A stretch of DNA of 64,000 bases. Origin: Siniperca chuatsi (taxonomy: Eukaryota > Chordata > Actinopteri > Centrarchiformes > Sinipercidae). Made by a program: the position numbers and the translations under genes. Shown piece after piece: positions 43,833 through 55,477 of this stretch. The notes below the pieces were generated by a model that was not told where the DNA came from, searched no databases, and worked only from the letters and a program-made list of their open reading frames with translations. Numbering within the stretch: position 1 is the stretch's first letter; each line of letters opens with the position of its first letter. The stretch covers positions 17,640,262 through 17,704,261 of the forward strand of contig NC_058063.1 in assembly GCF_020085105.1 (NCBI RefSeq), read 5' to 3'.

Positions 43833-43995
43833 CTGCAGGGCGTGGCCTCCAGTGAACTTCCAATCAGAGACTGACACACCTGCTACTCATCTGCTGCTGC
43901 TCACCTGCTCTCCATCCACCAGTCAGCACCTGGCAGTAAATCTACCTGGTACTTCTCACCAGTCTTCGCGAGGTCGTCCGTGTACTCAGAGTCTC
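43829..43995. mobile_element. Gypsy-type LTR remnant downstream of the TG tract (unit 3)
   Basis: It is the same truncated LTR piece as 19885-20055. Confidence 0.65.
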
Positions 43996-44221
43996 TTCAT
44001 TTGTATTTCCTCTTCCTCTAAAAGATTATATTTAATCATTAATGTATTTCATTGGTCCATAATGCTGATTTCTTTAGCTATATTATACATTTTTTTATTT
44101 AGCATTTATCATTGCTAATTCCCTGATCTTGAACTTGAAATGGTAAATGGGCTGTACTTGTGTAGCGACTTTCTAGTCTTTCCGACTACTCAAAGCGCTT
44201 CACACTAAGTAAACTCTTTGG

Positions 44222-44790
44222 TATCAGTATTTAAGAACCGCCAAACATCTATAACTGAAAGATGTTCACAAATAAATGCAGTACTTCTGAATCTTGAGTG
44301 CTGGACAGTTCCTGCAGGTACTCGATCTATAAGATCATCTGGAGCATCATTATAATCTCCTCCAATGACCATGTGTGCTTCCTAAAATTTGTTTTTGAGT
44401 GCTTCTAGTTTCATACAAAGTTGCATAAACATTATCTTTGCTTGAGTTGTGTTATTATGGCTATATAAATTACAAACTATAAAAAAAAGTTTTATCTCAT
44501 TTGAAAACCAGGATTATCCATCGACCCTCATCTGAAGTGTCTGACTCAACAATGTCTCCTGTAAACTTGTTAAGGAGGACGGCGACACCTGCTGAATGTT
44601 GAGAGGCATGACAAAAATTATATTGGTCACCTCATTGTGCTTTCCAAAACTTCATATCACTGTCACCTGAATGAGTCTCTTGAAAAATATTAAGTCAGTA
44701 TTTTTGATCTAGAGAACATAAGAACTGATTTCCTTTTAGTACTGTCATGGATACCTCTGGCATTAAGAGATATTATCTTTAAGGAACTAT
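44222..44790 (-). pseudogene. L1/Tx1-type LINE endonuclease relic (unit 3)
   Basis: It is the equivalent of 20263-20850 with the extra in-frame TAG also found in unit 1 (minus strand AAATTTTAGGAAG). Units 1 and 3 share this change, and unit 2 keeps the open frame. Confidence 0.68.
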
Positions 44791-47700
44791 AATTTAAGTC
44801 TGGCATAAAGAAAGAAAAATGACATGAACTGGATGTCTGTTGAAGACAACTATGAACTTAAGGCTCTGAGATTTAAACTGTTCCTAAAAATCCTTAGGAT
44901 CTCTCTCGTTTTCTAACCAATGAAGTGAACATATGGCTTATTTGAAAATGAAAATAAAAAGTAAACCACTCAAAATGTAGGTTACACAGTAAACCTAAAG
45001 TAGTTGAATCACCTTATGCAGTAAATCTCACACAGTCAATAATGGCAACAGCGCCCTGCCATGTGGTCGTCTTTCCCCGCTTCACAAAGGGCCAAAGTTT
45101 ATTTCCGCACTGTCTAAGTAAGTTAGATCCTCCGCCATCCGCAGATTCTTTTTCTTCGTGACATCAGCGTTGAGGGAAGCCCTCCATACTTTGTGCCTGA
45201 AGGTGAGCGTGGTAAGCTGCATAATGATAGGGCACAGGGGCGTTTGTGGGATTTGAGGACATTCGGGGCTAAGCCTGGAGCTCTGTAGAGGGGTCCGGGG
45301 GGGATCCTCCCCTGTTATTTTTGTTTTTTAATACACAAGCTCTATTTTGATGCTTTTTAATGCACTCTGGTACCTTTTTATTTATATTCAAAGTACACAA
45401 CTTAATCTTTGAAAAATTAAAATGTGTTCCTCAAAAACTGTTGTTTAACTTTCCAGATTAATTATGAATTGTGATCACGGAAATGAATCGCCAACAAATA
45501 ACTGATAATCATGTAAGTCATCTTTTAGGCAAGAAAAACTCCAAAATTCATTGGTTTCAGCTTCTCAAACTGAATATTTGGAATTTGAATATGTCAGCTT
45601 GGGAAATTATGATGGGCATTTTTCACTATTTTCAGACATTATATAGACCAAATGAAATGATTTTGTACTTATGGCGCCATTTATTTATATATATTAATTC
45701 TATATGATTGCTCTTTTTAGTAAATGTAACTAGTAGAGGAAAAAAATACAATATAAAGTATATTTCCTCTAAATGAGTGAAAAATAAAATGGATGAAATG
45801 ACAGTCTGGAGTGATGAACTTGGTAATAATGTTTTTACAGAATGTCTAAGATACATGGGTTTTATTTGTCCAAGCAGTGAGAACATTTAAAATCGAATTT
45901 GAAATTTAGCTTCTACTTTGCATCCAGATCAGTGACAGTAAATGTCCATGTGGTTCACTTCGTGGGGCGCAGGCCTTAGAGGGATTATTTTCTAAATCAC
46001 CCACAACAGTGGAATAATTCAAATCAAGTTAAAAACAAAGATCAGGCTGCTGTTGGGGAGAAGATGTCGTCATTTGGAACTGACCAACTACATCCAACAA
46101 ATGTTACCATCTGATTGGACCTTTTGATTGTAGCTTGTGTTTATTGGTATTAGAGTCCATTACAGTCCACACCTGCATATTAATTTATAATTTTAGAATT
46201 TAAAGAACCAAATCATTTTATCTATTTTAAAGGAAAACACACAGGCTTGCTGCTTTTTAAGTTTTAAGACATATTTACGACAAGCTGAAGTTGGACATAC
46301 GGGAGTGAACGATATGTGCAATAAGTATGTATTATGTTGTGGTTCCATTTTAACTTTTGAATTCCTATAAAACGTATTTTTACTTCATCATTTTTAATAA
46401 AAGTTCATAATTCAGGGTCAACTTTGGACAAAAGTTTTTCATGTCGGTCTCATTACCATACCACTCCCTTTGCACTGCGCTCATTCCCACCACTACAACA
46501 AGGCTTTGCACTATAACTTGCATATTACGGTGATATTGCATATATTGTATATTCTGTTTTGTATGATTTGTGTGTATATGTGTATCCATATATATGAGAT
46601 GTGTGTGAATATTTATAAATGTTGTAAATCTCGACACAGTGATGTATGATGACATGTAAGTGCATATCTTTGTATCAAATATGATGTTACGTATTTCAAC
46701 AGCAGGCTTCACTCATTAGTTATATGTAAATGTCGTGGAAACTGAAAAATCAGTTCTCGTCTAGTGCGGGTGAGAGTTGGTACTCAAATACCAGATGAAA
46801 CAATATTCAGATTCTCAGTCAATCTTTATTGCTTGCAAGCAAGAGCCATCATCAGCATTACACAGATATGAGGAGAGGCAGTCCCTCCTCGGTTCTTCTA
46901 GTACTTTGAGATAACATTAACTGGAGCCAACAACAAGAGGATGTTGCTCAAGGTGTTATTCGACCTTTCTTTACTTGGTCAAGACATTGTTCTTCTCTTA
47001 GCCTTCGTACCTCACAACATCTCAAACATCTGCCACCTGCACCTACTCCTTAAACTCCTCCACACATACATCCCGTTGTTGTACAGATATATTATCAACA
47101 TTCAGAGCACATGTACACAGGAAGAGGTTTCAACCCCCCCTCCAGGCTAAACTCTTTTATAATGAGTTTACTTGTATTTAGTTTCCCAACAACTTAAGCA
47201 TTGTAATATCATGGTGGATATATAAGACACATCTATTCATGCTAGCAAAAGCTGAATTAGATTGGAAAAAAACATGATTATAACAGGAATTTCCCTCACA
47301 TACAGTCTGAGATCAGTAATTCAATATTTAATATTTGAATTTTATCTGGTAAATTTAATTAGATTATTTTAGAATAGATTCAACTTTCTTGTCAATGAGC
47401 AAGTTCAGGTACATAGCCAACGAAATGCAGCTAGCATCTGACCAGAAGTGCAAAACCAAGGTAACCCCACTGAGCCTCTCGTAAAAAGGAAACATTTGGA
47501 AACATCCAACCTGTCTAAGGTTGTCGTAAGCTGTTGTATTGTTCCCCTCAAGTGTTGGACAGAACCAACAATAAAATGGCCATTTTGATTTAGTTTCCCC
47601 TGTGGATGGTGAAAAGGGAAAGGCCACAGGCTATGTAATATCAAATGGGTTTTGGGGAAGATGACACAATTTTAGCACGATTTTGGCCAAATTGCCTAAT

Positions 47701-47991
47701 AGTACATGTGATATCGCGTGTACAAAACTGACAAGTGGACCTGAGGGTGGTATGAGAGGAAAGCTCATGCAGTGTCCAAAATGAATGGGGTTGATCCTCT
47801 GTGGACCATTACATTTGGATGTTTCTTGTCACATGACATGAAACAGTCAAGACTCATTGGACTAATGTTTTAATGATATATTTCATTTGTCCTGGCATCT
47901 GTTTTAATTTAAATTTTAATTTTAATGGTAATATAGTAGATGCATCATTGATCTCAGGTTTTTGGAATCATCTTTCTGAAATCATCGATTC
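44791..47991. other. Core segment of unit 3, no supported gene
   Basis: It is colinear with 20851-24052 including the segment missing from unit 1 (about 46570-46885). The small conserved frames are at 46941-47150 (plus) and 47364-47627 (minus). I recognise none of them. Confidence 0.55.
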
Positions 47992-48272
47992 TCACAGTTG
48001 AGTGACCAGAAAACCACTGAAGGAGGTAGTGCTGCCGGCTGCCCAAACACGAGAATTTGCAGGCAGACGCACAGACACCTCTTCTCCTGCTTTCAGGTGC
48101 AGGAATGCTGCGTTTCCTGCATTAATATCTGTGTCAGAGCCTGCACTGTCATCAGATGTCGTGACAATGACGTTGTTGCTCTTGATCAGTGACAGCGCTG
48201 ATTTACGTGCTCCTCCAGCATGATAGAAGAAGGTAAAATAATAAACAGCTGCATAAGGTGCAACAAAGATAC
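47992..48272 (-). CDS. C1q-domain protein, last exon (copy 3)
   Basis: Acceptor, frame and stop are intact. It differs from copy 2 by one base in the coding part (ATT for AAT, giving DTDINAGN). It encodes the C-terminal C1q strands ending SFSGFLVTQL. Confidence 0.87.
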
Positions 48273-49629
48273 CTGTGGAAACAAAAGAGTATTTAAAACT
48301 ATCAAATTTAATGGTTTCTGAAAAGCTTTAAAATGAGTGGATCAAATTGAAAGTAATCTCTTTGATCTCTTTTAAGTAATGTTTATCATCACTACACGTT
48401 AGGGGTGTAACTGAATGCAATTATTTAGTTACACCCCTATAATAATTACGCATGCGCTCTGAATGGATACAAAAAATGAATACAGTTACATGGTTAAAAT
48501 ATTAGATTATTTTGTTAGCAAAATAAATGGTAATGGTAATGAAAACAATTTAATGCAGAAAATGAAGCAGACTTGACAATGTCTAACAATTTCCGGCATA
48601 AACCACGCCAACTTCTGGTTCAATCCAAATACAGATATTTTTGTGACAGACAGATACAGATAGTAGCGTTCCCCCCCCACTACACAAAACAGAGACTACT
48701 CTCGAGCATCAACTATTAACATCATGTAGAAAATCTTAAAGTTTGAATTGATATGTTAGATAGTTCTGTAACATTCTGCCTGCATTACGATCAAAGACAT
48801 ATCAAACAGTGCATATTAATATGGTTAAATGAATAACTCCGTAAACTGTATCCACAAATAGAAAATATGCTGTTTTCTGAAACTAAATGGAATAAAATGG
48901 ATTGAAATTAGCATTAAAATACATTCAAATCTTATTATGTATAAAGGCTACATTTTTATATTCTGGTCATTTTCCATGTATTTATTTATTTCAACAAATT
49001 AATGAGACAGATTTCTTTAAAACCTAAATAAGTAAAAAAAAACTACAGGTAAGTAATAAAAGTTATGAAGACATAAATACTGTTAATACTGTATAAACAT
49101 ACTGTATGGCGTACTGAATATATACTGTATACTATGTAACCTATGTGGAGTTTTCACATCATTTGAGTAATCTTTAAGAAGATGTTGTTGCAAAATCTGC
49201 TGCAAAAAGTTCTGATCATGTCTCTCTTTAAATCTGCATTAATTACTATATTTGGACGCTTTGGGGCAAAAGAACTCCACAACAAGCTGTATGACACACA
49301 CTTGTGATGTTCCCCCATCAAGTGGTTATGGCTAAGAAGTGACTATTTACATATTTATTTGGAGTCGTGTGTCTCATGTTTTTTGCTAAAAACAGCTGCC
49401 TTTCACCTTACATTAAGTCATTTGATCCCTTGTTAATATAGGAAATATTGATTATTGGAGTTTTATTGGTCTGGAATTGTGCTGGTTATCAGTAATTGGA
49501 TTACTTATATGATTTATGATACACAGCTACAGTATATTCATGAAGCCAGTATGTAAAATGTCTCAACAATACTCAAACCAAACAATCAACATAGGTGATT
49601 ATGAGTGTGGCTGCATGTGATGTATTTAC
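48273..49629 (-). other. Intron of the C1q-domain gene (copy 3)
   Basis: It has the same borders as in copies 1 and 2. The foldback at about 48403-48440 is perfectly paired here (AGGGGTGTAACT/AGTTACACCCCT). A 15-base insertion (CTAAAAACAGCTGCC) lies near 49386. Confidence 0.75.
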
Positions 49630-49755
49630 CTGAAGTGGAATTGTAGGCATCACCATTGTTTGTAATCACTCTGTTGAAAATCAGAGTTCTGTCTGTCGAG
49701 AAGGGTCCATACTCCCCACCGTGATCTGCCACTGCAGTGAACATCACCTTTTTGT
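49630..49755 (-). CDS. C1q-domain protein, penultimate exon (copy 3)
   Basis: It is a 126-bp exon with KKVMFTAVADHGGEYGPF and FNRVITNNGDAYNSTSG, with acceptor TTATGTATAG and donor GTAAAT. Together with 47992-48272 it makes a full C1q domain. Upstream sequence differs from units 1 and 2 from about 49775, so if a first exon survives anywhere in the window, this unit is the best place to look. I did not find one. Confidence 0.85.
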
Positions 49756-50001
49756 CTATACATAAAACAGAACATTATAATAACATTAACATTAAAATGA
49801 AATGTTATTTTGTTAAAGCATTTCTGTTCTATTTATCTTTTGTATTTCGTCACAACAAATGCATTGCTTAAAGTGAAACATTTTGGTTGAATTTCTGCTT
49901 TACAAGCAAGCAAAAATCAGAGAAACGATGTCCTAAAAAAAGCTTTATTTATTTATTTTTAACATCATATCAGATTATGTCACATATAATAAGGCAGTCT
50001 A

Positions 50002-50153
50002 TTACTCCACAGTGCATTGAGCAGTAGTAGGTGTTAGTGAGTCTGGGCAGTGTCCATAGGCTGGACTCCATTTGGCTATGCCACTTCTATATGTAGCAGC
50101 AAAGGTGCAGGTTGGTACATTAGGTGGCAGGTATGATATTGAATATGTATCAC
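50002..50153 (-). CDS. Candidate terminal exon of an unrecognised gene
   Basis: On the minus strand, GTTTGATTATTAG precedes 50 codons ending TAA at 50002-50004: DTYSISYLPPNVPTCTFAAT, SGIAKWSPAYGHCPDSL and AQCTVE. Three Cys residues and a low-complexity-free composition look protein-like. AATAAATAAATAAAG lies about 45 bases further on as a possible polyadenylation signal. Against it, the acceptor overlaps an inverted-repeat arm, only one exon is visible, and the poly-A signal could be an AAAT microsatellite. I recognise no family. Confidence 0.3.
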
Positions 50154-50478
50154 CTAATAATCAAACAACAGCAGGTATTGGAGATTTACATTTGGATTTA
50201 GCCACTACAAGCCATGTGAAATTAGTTTTATTAAATAATTTTATTAAATAATTTTTTTTTAATCGACACCACTGTGGGGCACATAAAAAACACCACGTGT
50301 ATCATTTACAGCACAGACCAATCAATATTTCACAAGGCTGGTATTGGCTGAATCTTGATGTAAAATGTGTCTCTCTCAACACTTAAAAGTTGTTAAAAGA
50401 TGAAATCAAAGTTTACCATCTCCACTACCTGCAGCTGTTTGATTATCAGCTGATTCAACATCATACCTGCCACCTCAT
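50113..50478. repeat. Imperfect inverted repeat, unit 3 only
   Basis: The arm at about 50113-50191 (AGGTGGCAGGTATGATATTG, then AATCAAACAACAGCAGG) matches the reverse complement of about 50411-50478 (AGGTGGCAGGTATGATGTTG, then AATCAAACAGCTGCAGG). About 220 bp lie between. It could be a small foldback transposon or two opposed copies of one repeat. Confidence 0.65.
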
Positions 50479-50830
50479 GCACTCACTTCAAGCGAATTTC
50501 CCCACCCTTGCCGCTATGTAACAAGCGTCACGCTGGTGTTGAACTGAAGTCTGCTTCGCCATTGATTTGTGTTTCCCCTTACCTTATCCTGAGCTCAATG
50601 TTTCCCCAACCAGTCTTCAGCTAACCATAACCTAACCATAGTCCTAAACCCAACCACTGTGGGCAACGGAACGGGAAACACTATTTGAAGGGGGGGAAAC
50701 TGTATTTGAGAGGGAAAGAGACTTCGACACAAGACCTATTGGTCTCTCTCTCCCACACTGTAAATGTGGAGTTTTGTCTGGAAATACCCAACAAAATGGC
50801 TGAGCACTTTCCTTGCACTTTAGTTTCTGT

Positions 50831-52303
50831 TGTATCTCTCACCAGTATCAGACGATCCCTACTTTTGGTTTCTACCAAACGTGATAGCAAACTTTAAAAC
50901 ACTGTGAAGTGAAACAACACAGCGTTAGGTATCTTTAGCTAATGCTGGTCAGCTCTCCAACAGCTCTCCTAACACTACAACTCAGTTTAATGCTGATGGC
51001 CGTTTCTCCTCATTCCTGCCCATTACTGGCCCCCTGGATGCTTAGCAGGTTCAAAATTAGAAGAATGAGGTCCATCATATGCATTTGAATATGTATTTTC
51101 AACCTCATTATTGTCAAAACTAGCAGTGGAATCCATATTTATAACAATTAACTTTAAGAAATTCTTCATTAAAGTCTTGAAAGAGAAAGTGTCACTCTAC
51201 CTCCCATCTCTGTCGGTCGATCACTCGTGTTGGGATGGCAGGCAGACTGTGTTTCGCTAGTCTTCGCTCCGTCTCCAAAGCTGTGCTTCATAGATCTCTG
51301 TGGCTGCTTTTATGTTGTTCGATCGATGATGATGTGTCGTCATGTCCCTCCCTTACCGCAAAGGCATTGAGCAATATCTTAAAATATTTCTTAGTATAAA
51401 TGTTGATAACGACAATGATTAACAGTTTGCTGCTTTTCTTAGGAAACTTTGGACTTAATTGTTTTACTGGTTTGCAGAAGTTTTTTCCAAAAATCCTCCA
51501 TAATTGTTCAACTGGGGTGAGATCTGAGGTGTGTACTACGAAGCAAGTTCAACACAGCCAGGTTTTCTTAGCGTTAGCTGGCTCGACAAAACCTAAAAGC
51601 CCAATCAGAGATAATGGTTATCACGACAGTGGTCATCAACTTTCTTCTTTAACCCAGGTTTCATCAGACAGTGCTCTCTCCCACCATCTCCATAAGACCA
51701 AATGATATAATGTAAACTTTCATCTTCAGATCTATTTAGTGATGTCTGACTTCTTTCTAGCTGCTGTACTCAGGTCTGGCTTGCAAAAGAGATCTTAATC
51801 TCAATGAGATTACTTGATTAAAATAAATATTAAATATTATGTATTCTCTTTTTTACTTTCATCCTTCACCAAGGCTCAGTTGTTCTTTCCCCTTTAAGAA
51901 TTTCAACATTTGCAGCTTTTGTTTCGACATGGAATTGATTTCATCCAGTGTTTCTTAAGAAATATTGTAAGATATTGCTCAACGCCTGGTGAAACTTCTG
52001 GTTGATGCATGCCCAAAGTTTCCTGAAATATTAAATTGTGTGTGCGTTCCCATAAAAGGGGGTGTTTGACGTGCCATTTGAGCATTCTTCCGAACAAATC
52101 ATTCATTATCATTATAATGAAGTATATAAAAATTTTTTTACAGCAAAACACTGTTGCTGCAAATAAGGCAAAAGAGGAATGTTGGCAGAAAATTGTTAAT
52201 TGACTCAACGCACTGTCTATGCCTCCCGTTTATTTGTATATTTGTATATATTTAAACATTATACTCCTGTTTATTTGTATATTTGTATATATTTAAACAT
52301 TAT
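50831..52303. other. Region upstream of the LINE in unit 3
   Basis: It rejoins the layout of 25940-27424: the dispersed repeat with CGTTAGGTATCTTTAGCTAA, the remains of the unidentified minus-strand frame (frameshifted near 51293), the CTACGAAGC segment, the array module from about 51650, and the doubled 41-bp unit before the LINE. Confidence 0.6.
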
Positions 52304-52327
52304 ACTCATTAAATGCATTTGTGAATC

Positions 52328-53500
52328 GTGACAATGACTTCCATACAGGATCGGTCGGGGCCCGGGTTAACAACGACCGCCACCGGTGCTGTTGACCTAC
52401 AGGGTACCGGTGGAAATTGGACTACTGTTGGTCGAAGACGAAGAAGGAGAGGAGGAAGGTGTGTTCGTAGGCAGAGAGAGAAGAGGAAAGCTAAGAATGT
52501 AGGACTGACAGTAGGGACTTTGAATGTTGGGACTATGACAGGGAAGGCTAGAGAGTTGATTGACATGATGCAGAGAAGGAAGGTGGACATACTGTGTGTC
52601 CAGGAGACCGAGTGGAAAGGTAGCAAGGATAGAAGCTTAGGAGCAGGGTTCAAGTTGTTCTACCATGGGTCAGATAGGAAGAGAAACGGAGTAGGAGTTA
52701 TCCTGAAAGAGGAGTTTGTCAGGAGTGTTCTAGAGGTGAAAAGAGTTTCAGACAGGTTGATGAGTCTGAAGCTGGAAATTGAACGGGTGATGTTCAATGT
52801 TGTGAGTGGTTATGCCCCACAGGTAGGATGTGAGTTAGAAGAGAAGGAGAAATTCTGGAGTGAGTTAGATGAAATGATGCAGAGCATCCCCAGAGGTGAG
52901 AGAGTGGTGATTGGTGCAGATTTCAATGGGCATGTAGGTGAAGGGAACAGAGGTGATGAGAATGTGATGGGCAGGTTTGGTCTTCAGAACAGGAACGCAG
53001 AAGGACAGATGGGGGTAGACTTTGCAAAGAGGATGGAAAAGGCTGTAGTGAACACTTTCTTCCAGAAGAGGCAGGAACATAGGGTGACATATAAGAGCGG
53101 AGGTAGAAGCACTCAGGTGGACTACATCTTGTGTAGACGTTGTAATCTGAAAGAGACCAGTGACTGTAAAGTAGCGGTAGGGGAGAGTGTAGCCAGACAA
53201 CACAGGATGGTAGTGTGTAAAATGACTCTGGTGGTGAGGAAGATGAAGAGGACAAAGGCAGAGCAGAGGACGAAGTGGTGGAAGTTGAAAAAGGAAGAAT
53301 GTCGTGTAGTTTTCAGGGAGGAGCTGAGACAGACTCTGGGTGGTCAGGAAGTGCTCCCAGATGACTGGACCACTACAGCTAATGTGATCAGGAGACAGGT
53401 AGGAGGGTACTCAAAAGGTCGTCTGGAAAGAGGAAAGTGGACAAGGAGAACAAAGAAGTTCAGGAGTGGAGCAGGAAGTTGCAAAGATAAGCAAGAGTGA
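52328..53500 (+). CDS. RTE LINE leader and endonuclease (copy 4, 390 codons)
   Basis: An Arg-rich leader is followed by a complete endonuclease domain: TLNVGTMTGKAREL (Asn), CVQETEWKG (Glu), SGYAPQVGC (Tyr), GADFNGHVGEG (Asp/Asn) and DYILCRRCNL. The usual Asp-His near the end is replaced by ARQHRMVVCK, so the last catalytic position is Gln-His. A lost G (ATCAGGAGACAG, where copies 2 and 3 have ATCAGGGAGACAG, near 53390) shifts the frame. The last 35 or so residues are therefore out of register, and the reverse transcriptase is not joined. Confidence 0.85.
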   Translation: MTMTSIQDRSGPGLTTTATGAVDLQGTGGNWTTVGRRRRRRGGRCVRRQREKRKAKNVGLTVGTLNVGTMTGKARELIDMMQRRKVDILCVQETEWKGSKDRSLGAGFKLFYHGSDRKRNGVGVILKEEFVRSVLEVKRVSDRLMSLKLEIERVMFNVVSGYAPQVGCELEEKEKFWSELDEMMQSIPRGERVVIGADFNGHVGEGNRGDENVMGRFGLQNRNAEGQMGVDFAKRMEKAVVNTFFQKRQEHRVTYKSGGRSTQVDYILCRRCNLKETSDCKVAVGESVARQHRMVVCKMTLVVRKMKRTKAEQRTKWWKLKKEECRVVFREELRQTLGGQEVLPDDWTTTANVIRRQVGGYSKGRLERGKWTRRTKKFRSGAGSCKDKQE

Positions 53501-53601
53501 AGTGAGGAGGATGTTGAAGAAGATGAAGAGTGGAAAGGCAGTTGATCCTGATGACATACCTGTGGAGGTATGGAAGTGTCTAGGAGAGGTGGCAGTAGAG
53601 T

Positions 53602-54765
53602 TTGTTTAACAAGATCTTGGAGAGTGAGAGGATGCCCGAGGAATGGAGGAGAAGTGTCCTGGTGCCAATTTATAAGAACAAGGGAGATGTGCAGAGCTGT
53701 GGTAACTGCAGTGGAATAAAGCTGATGAGCCATACAATGAAGTTGTGGGAAAGAGTAGTGGAAGTTAGGCTAAGGGCAGAGGTGACCATTTGTGAGCAGC
53801 AATATGGTTTCATGCCTACAAAGAGTACAACAGATGCAGTATTTGCTTTGAGGATGCTGATGGAGAAGTACAGAGAAGGTCACAGGGTGTTGCATTGTGT
53901 CTTCGTAGATTTAGAGAAAGCGTATGACAGGGTGCCGAGAGAGGAGCTGTGGTATTGTATGAGGAAGTCTGGAGTGGCAGAGAAGTATGTTAGAGTGGTG
54001 CAGGACATGTATGAGAGCTGTAAGACCGTGGTGAGGTGTGCTGTAGGTGTGACAGAGGAGTTCAAGGTGGAGGTGGGTCTGCATCAAGGATTGGCTCTCA
54101 GCCCCTTCTTGTTTGCTCTGGTGATGGACAGGCTGACAGATGAGGTTAGACAGGAATCTCCATGGACTATGATGTTTGCGGATTACATTGTGATTTGTAG
54201 TGAGAGCAGGGAGCAGGTGGAGGAAAATCTAGAGAGATGGAGGTCTGCTCTGGAAAACAGAGGAATGAAGCTTAGCCGCAGTAAGACAGAATACATGTGT
54301 GTCAATGAGAGGGACCCAGGTGGAACGGTGAGGTTACAGGGAGCAGAGGTGAAGAAGGTGCAGGACTTTACGTACTTAGGGTCAACGGTTCAGAGCAATG
54401 GAGACTGTGGAAAAGAGGTGAAGAGGCGAGTGCAAGCAGGTTGGAACGGGTGGAGAAAAGTGTCAGGTGTGTTGTGTGATAAAAGAGTATCAGCAAGAAT
54501 GAAAGGAAAGGTGTTCAAGACGGTGGTGAGACCAGCGATGTTGTACAGCTTAGAGACAGTGGCACTGAAGAAAAGACAAGAGGCAGAGCTGGAGGTAGCA
54601 GAATTTAAGATGTTGAGGTTCTCTTTGGGAGTGACGAGGATGGACAGGATCAGGAATGAGTACATCAGCTCATCAGTACCAACAGCTCATGTTAGATGTT
54701 TCGAAGATAAAGTCAGAGAGGCCAGATTGAGGTGGTTTGGACATGTTCAGAGGAGAGACTGTTAA
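53602..54765 (+). CDS. RTE LINE reverse transcriptase (copy 4, 387 codons, catalytic Asp lost)
   Basis: It is one open frame from RMPEEWRRSVLVPIYKNKG through KSTTDAVFALRMLMEKYREG, DLEKAYDRVPREEL (motif A intact), VGLHQGLALSPFLFALVMDR and on to the C-terminal RWFGHVQRRDC. Motif C reads MMFADYIV: the second Asp of FADD is Tyr (GATTAC, about 54181-54186), which should abolish polymerisation. TAA at 54763-54765 (GAA in copy 0) cuts the last 60 or so residues. These continue in frame to GACCCCTGA. The Met is internal to the family protein, not a true start. Confidence 0.87.
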   Translation: MFNKILESERMPEEWRRSVLVPIYKNKGDVQSCGNCSGIKLMSHTMKLWERVVEVRLRAEVTICEQQYGFMPTKSTTDAVFALRMLMEKYREGHRVLHCVFVDLEKAYDRVPREELWYCMRKSGVAEKYVRVVQDMYESCKTVVRCAVGVTEEFKVEVGLHQGLALSPFLFALVMDRLTDEVRQESPWTMMFADYIVICSESREQVEENLERWRSALENRGMKLSRSKTEYMCVNERDPGGTVRLQGAEVKKVQDFTYLGSTVQSNGDCGKEVKRRVQAGWNGWRKVSGVLCDKRVSARMKGKVFKTVVRPAMLYSLETVALKKRQEAELEVAEFKMLRFSLGVTRMDRIRNEYISSSVPTAHVRCFEDKVREARLRWFGHVQRRDC

Positions 54766-54968
54766 TATATTGGTAGAAGGATGCTGAGGTTGGAGCTGCC
54801 AGGCAGGAGGTCTAGAGGAAGACCAAAGAGGAGATTTATGGATGTAGTGAGAGAGGACATGAAGTTAATTGGTGTGAGTGAAGAGGATGCAGAGGACAGG
54901 GTTAGATGGAGGCACATGATTCGCTGTGGCGACCCCTGAAAGGGAACAGCCGAAAGGAAAAGAAGAAG

Positions 54969-55477
54969 ACTCATTAAATGCATTTAGGTCTGACACTGTC
55001 CCATAATGAAGGATACGTGGAAATCACTTTAGTTTTTGGCTAAATCAAAGTGAAATTAATTTGACTGATTTTAATATTATCTGTGATAAATACCAATAGG
55101 GTCTGTAACACCAGAGGATATTGTGTTGGCTGGTATTTGTGACCTTATCTCACCTATCCTGACAGAGACTGAGCTTCAGTTTCCACGACAACAGCTCAGC
55201 AAGTTTGCATATATTCAGGTTTTACTTATAATTTGTCCCCTGTCTGTCTATTTGTTATTGTATATAATTTCTAAATTTGAGAACACACACAGACTAGTGC
55301 AGACACAAGTCCATAAAAATGAAAACACATCACACAGCTTTTCCCCAGTTCACCGAGACTAAACATTTTCAGCAATCTTGCCTTGATCACGGCGTTGTCA
55401 GAGGATCAGCGTCTTATATATAGATACTAAGTATCCAAAACAACATAAAAAGGTTTTTACAAAATACAATAGTTAGT
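54969..55477. repeat. Right target duplication of LINE copy 4 and array modules
   Basis: The 17-bp duplication is followed by the array module and by AACACACACAGACTAGTGCA. A segment AGCGTCTTATATATAGATAC (about 55407-55426) appears here and at 56887 but not in arrays 1-3. Confidence 0.75.

Larger units (their letters stand above)
49776..50830. other. Unit 3-specific segment upstream of the C1q exons
   Basis: Units 1 and 2 join directly from GGTTGAATTT to TGTTGTATCTC (about 10570 and 25935). Here about 0.9 kb lies between. It contains a candidate terminal exon (50002-50153), an inverted repeat (50113-50478), and a TTAGGG-like degenerate stretch CTAACCATAACCTAACCATA (about 50620-50640). Confidence 0.7.
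52321..54968 (+). mobile_element. RTE-type LINE, copy 4 (most complete)
   Basis: Target duplications are at 52304-52320 and 54969-54985. At about 2.65 kb it is the only copy with leader, whole endonuclease, reverse transcriptase and tail uninterrupted by other elements. It is still shorter than the usual 3.2 kb or so of the family. The missing part is apparently between endonuclease and reverse transcriptase, as in the other copies. Confidence 0.92.

Noticed and set aside
50417..50466. Possible 50-bp exon on the minus strand with donor GTAAAC, in phase with both the candidate exon at 50153 and the C1q exon at 49755
   Set aside because: It lies in one arm of an inverted repeat, has a poor pyrimidine tract and an upstream stop. 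Chance phase agreement is likely.
50618..50660. CTAACCATAACC-type repeats resembling telomere sequence
   Set aside because: Only a few degenerate units, a common dispersed motif in fish; no real TTAGGG array.
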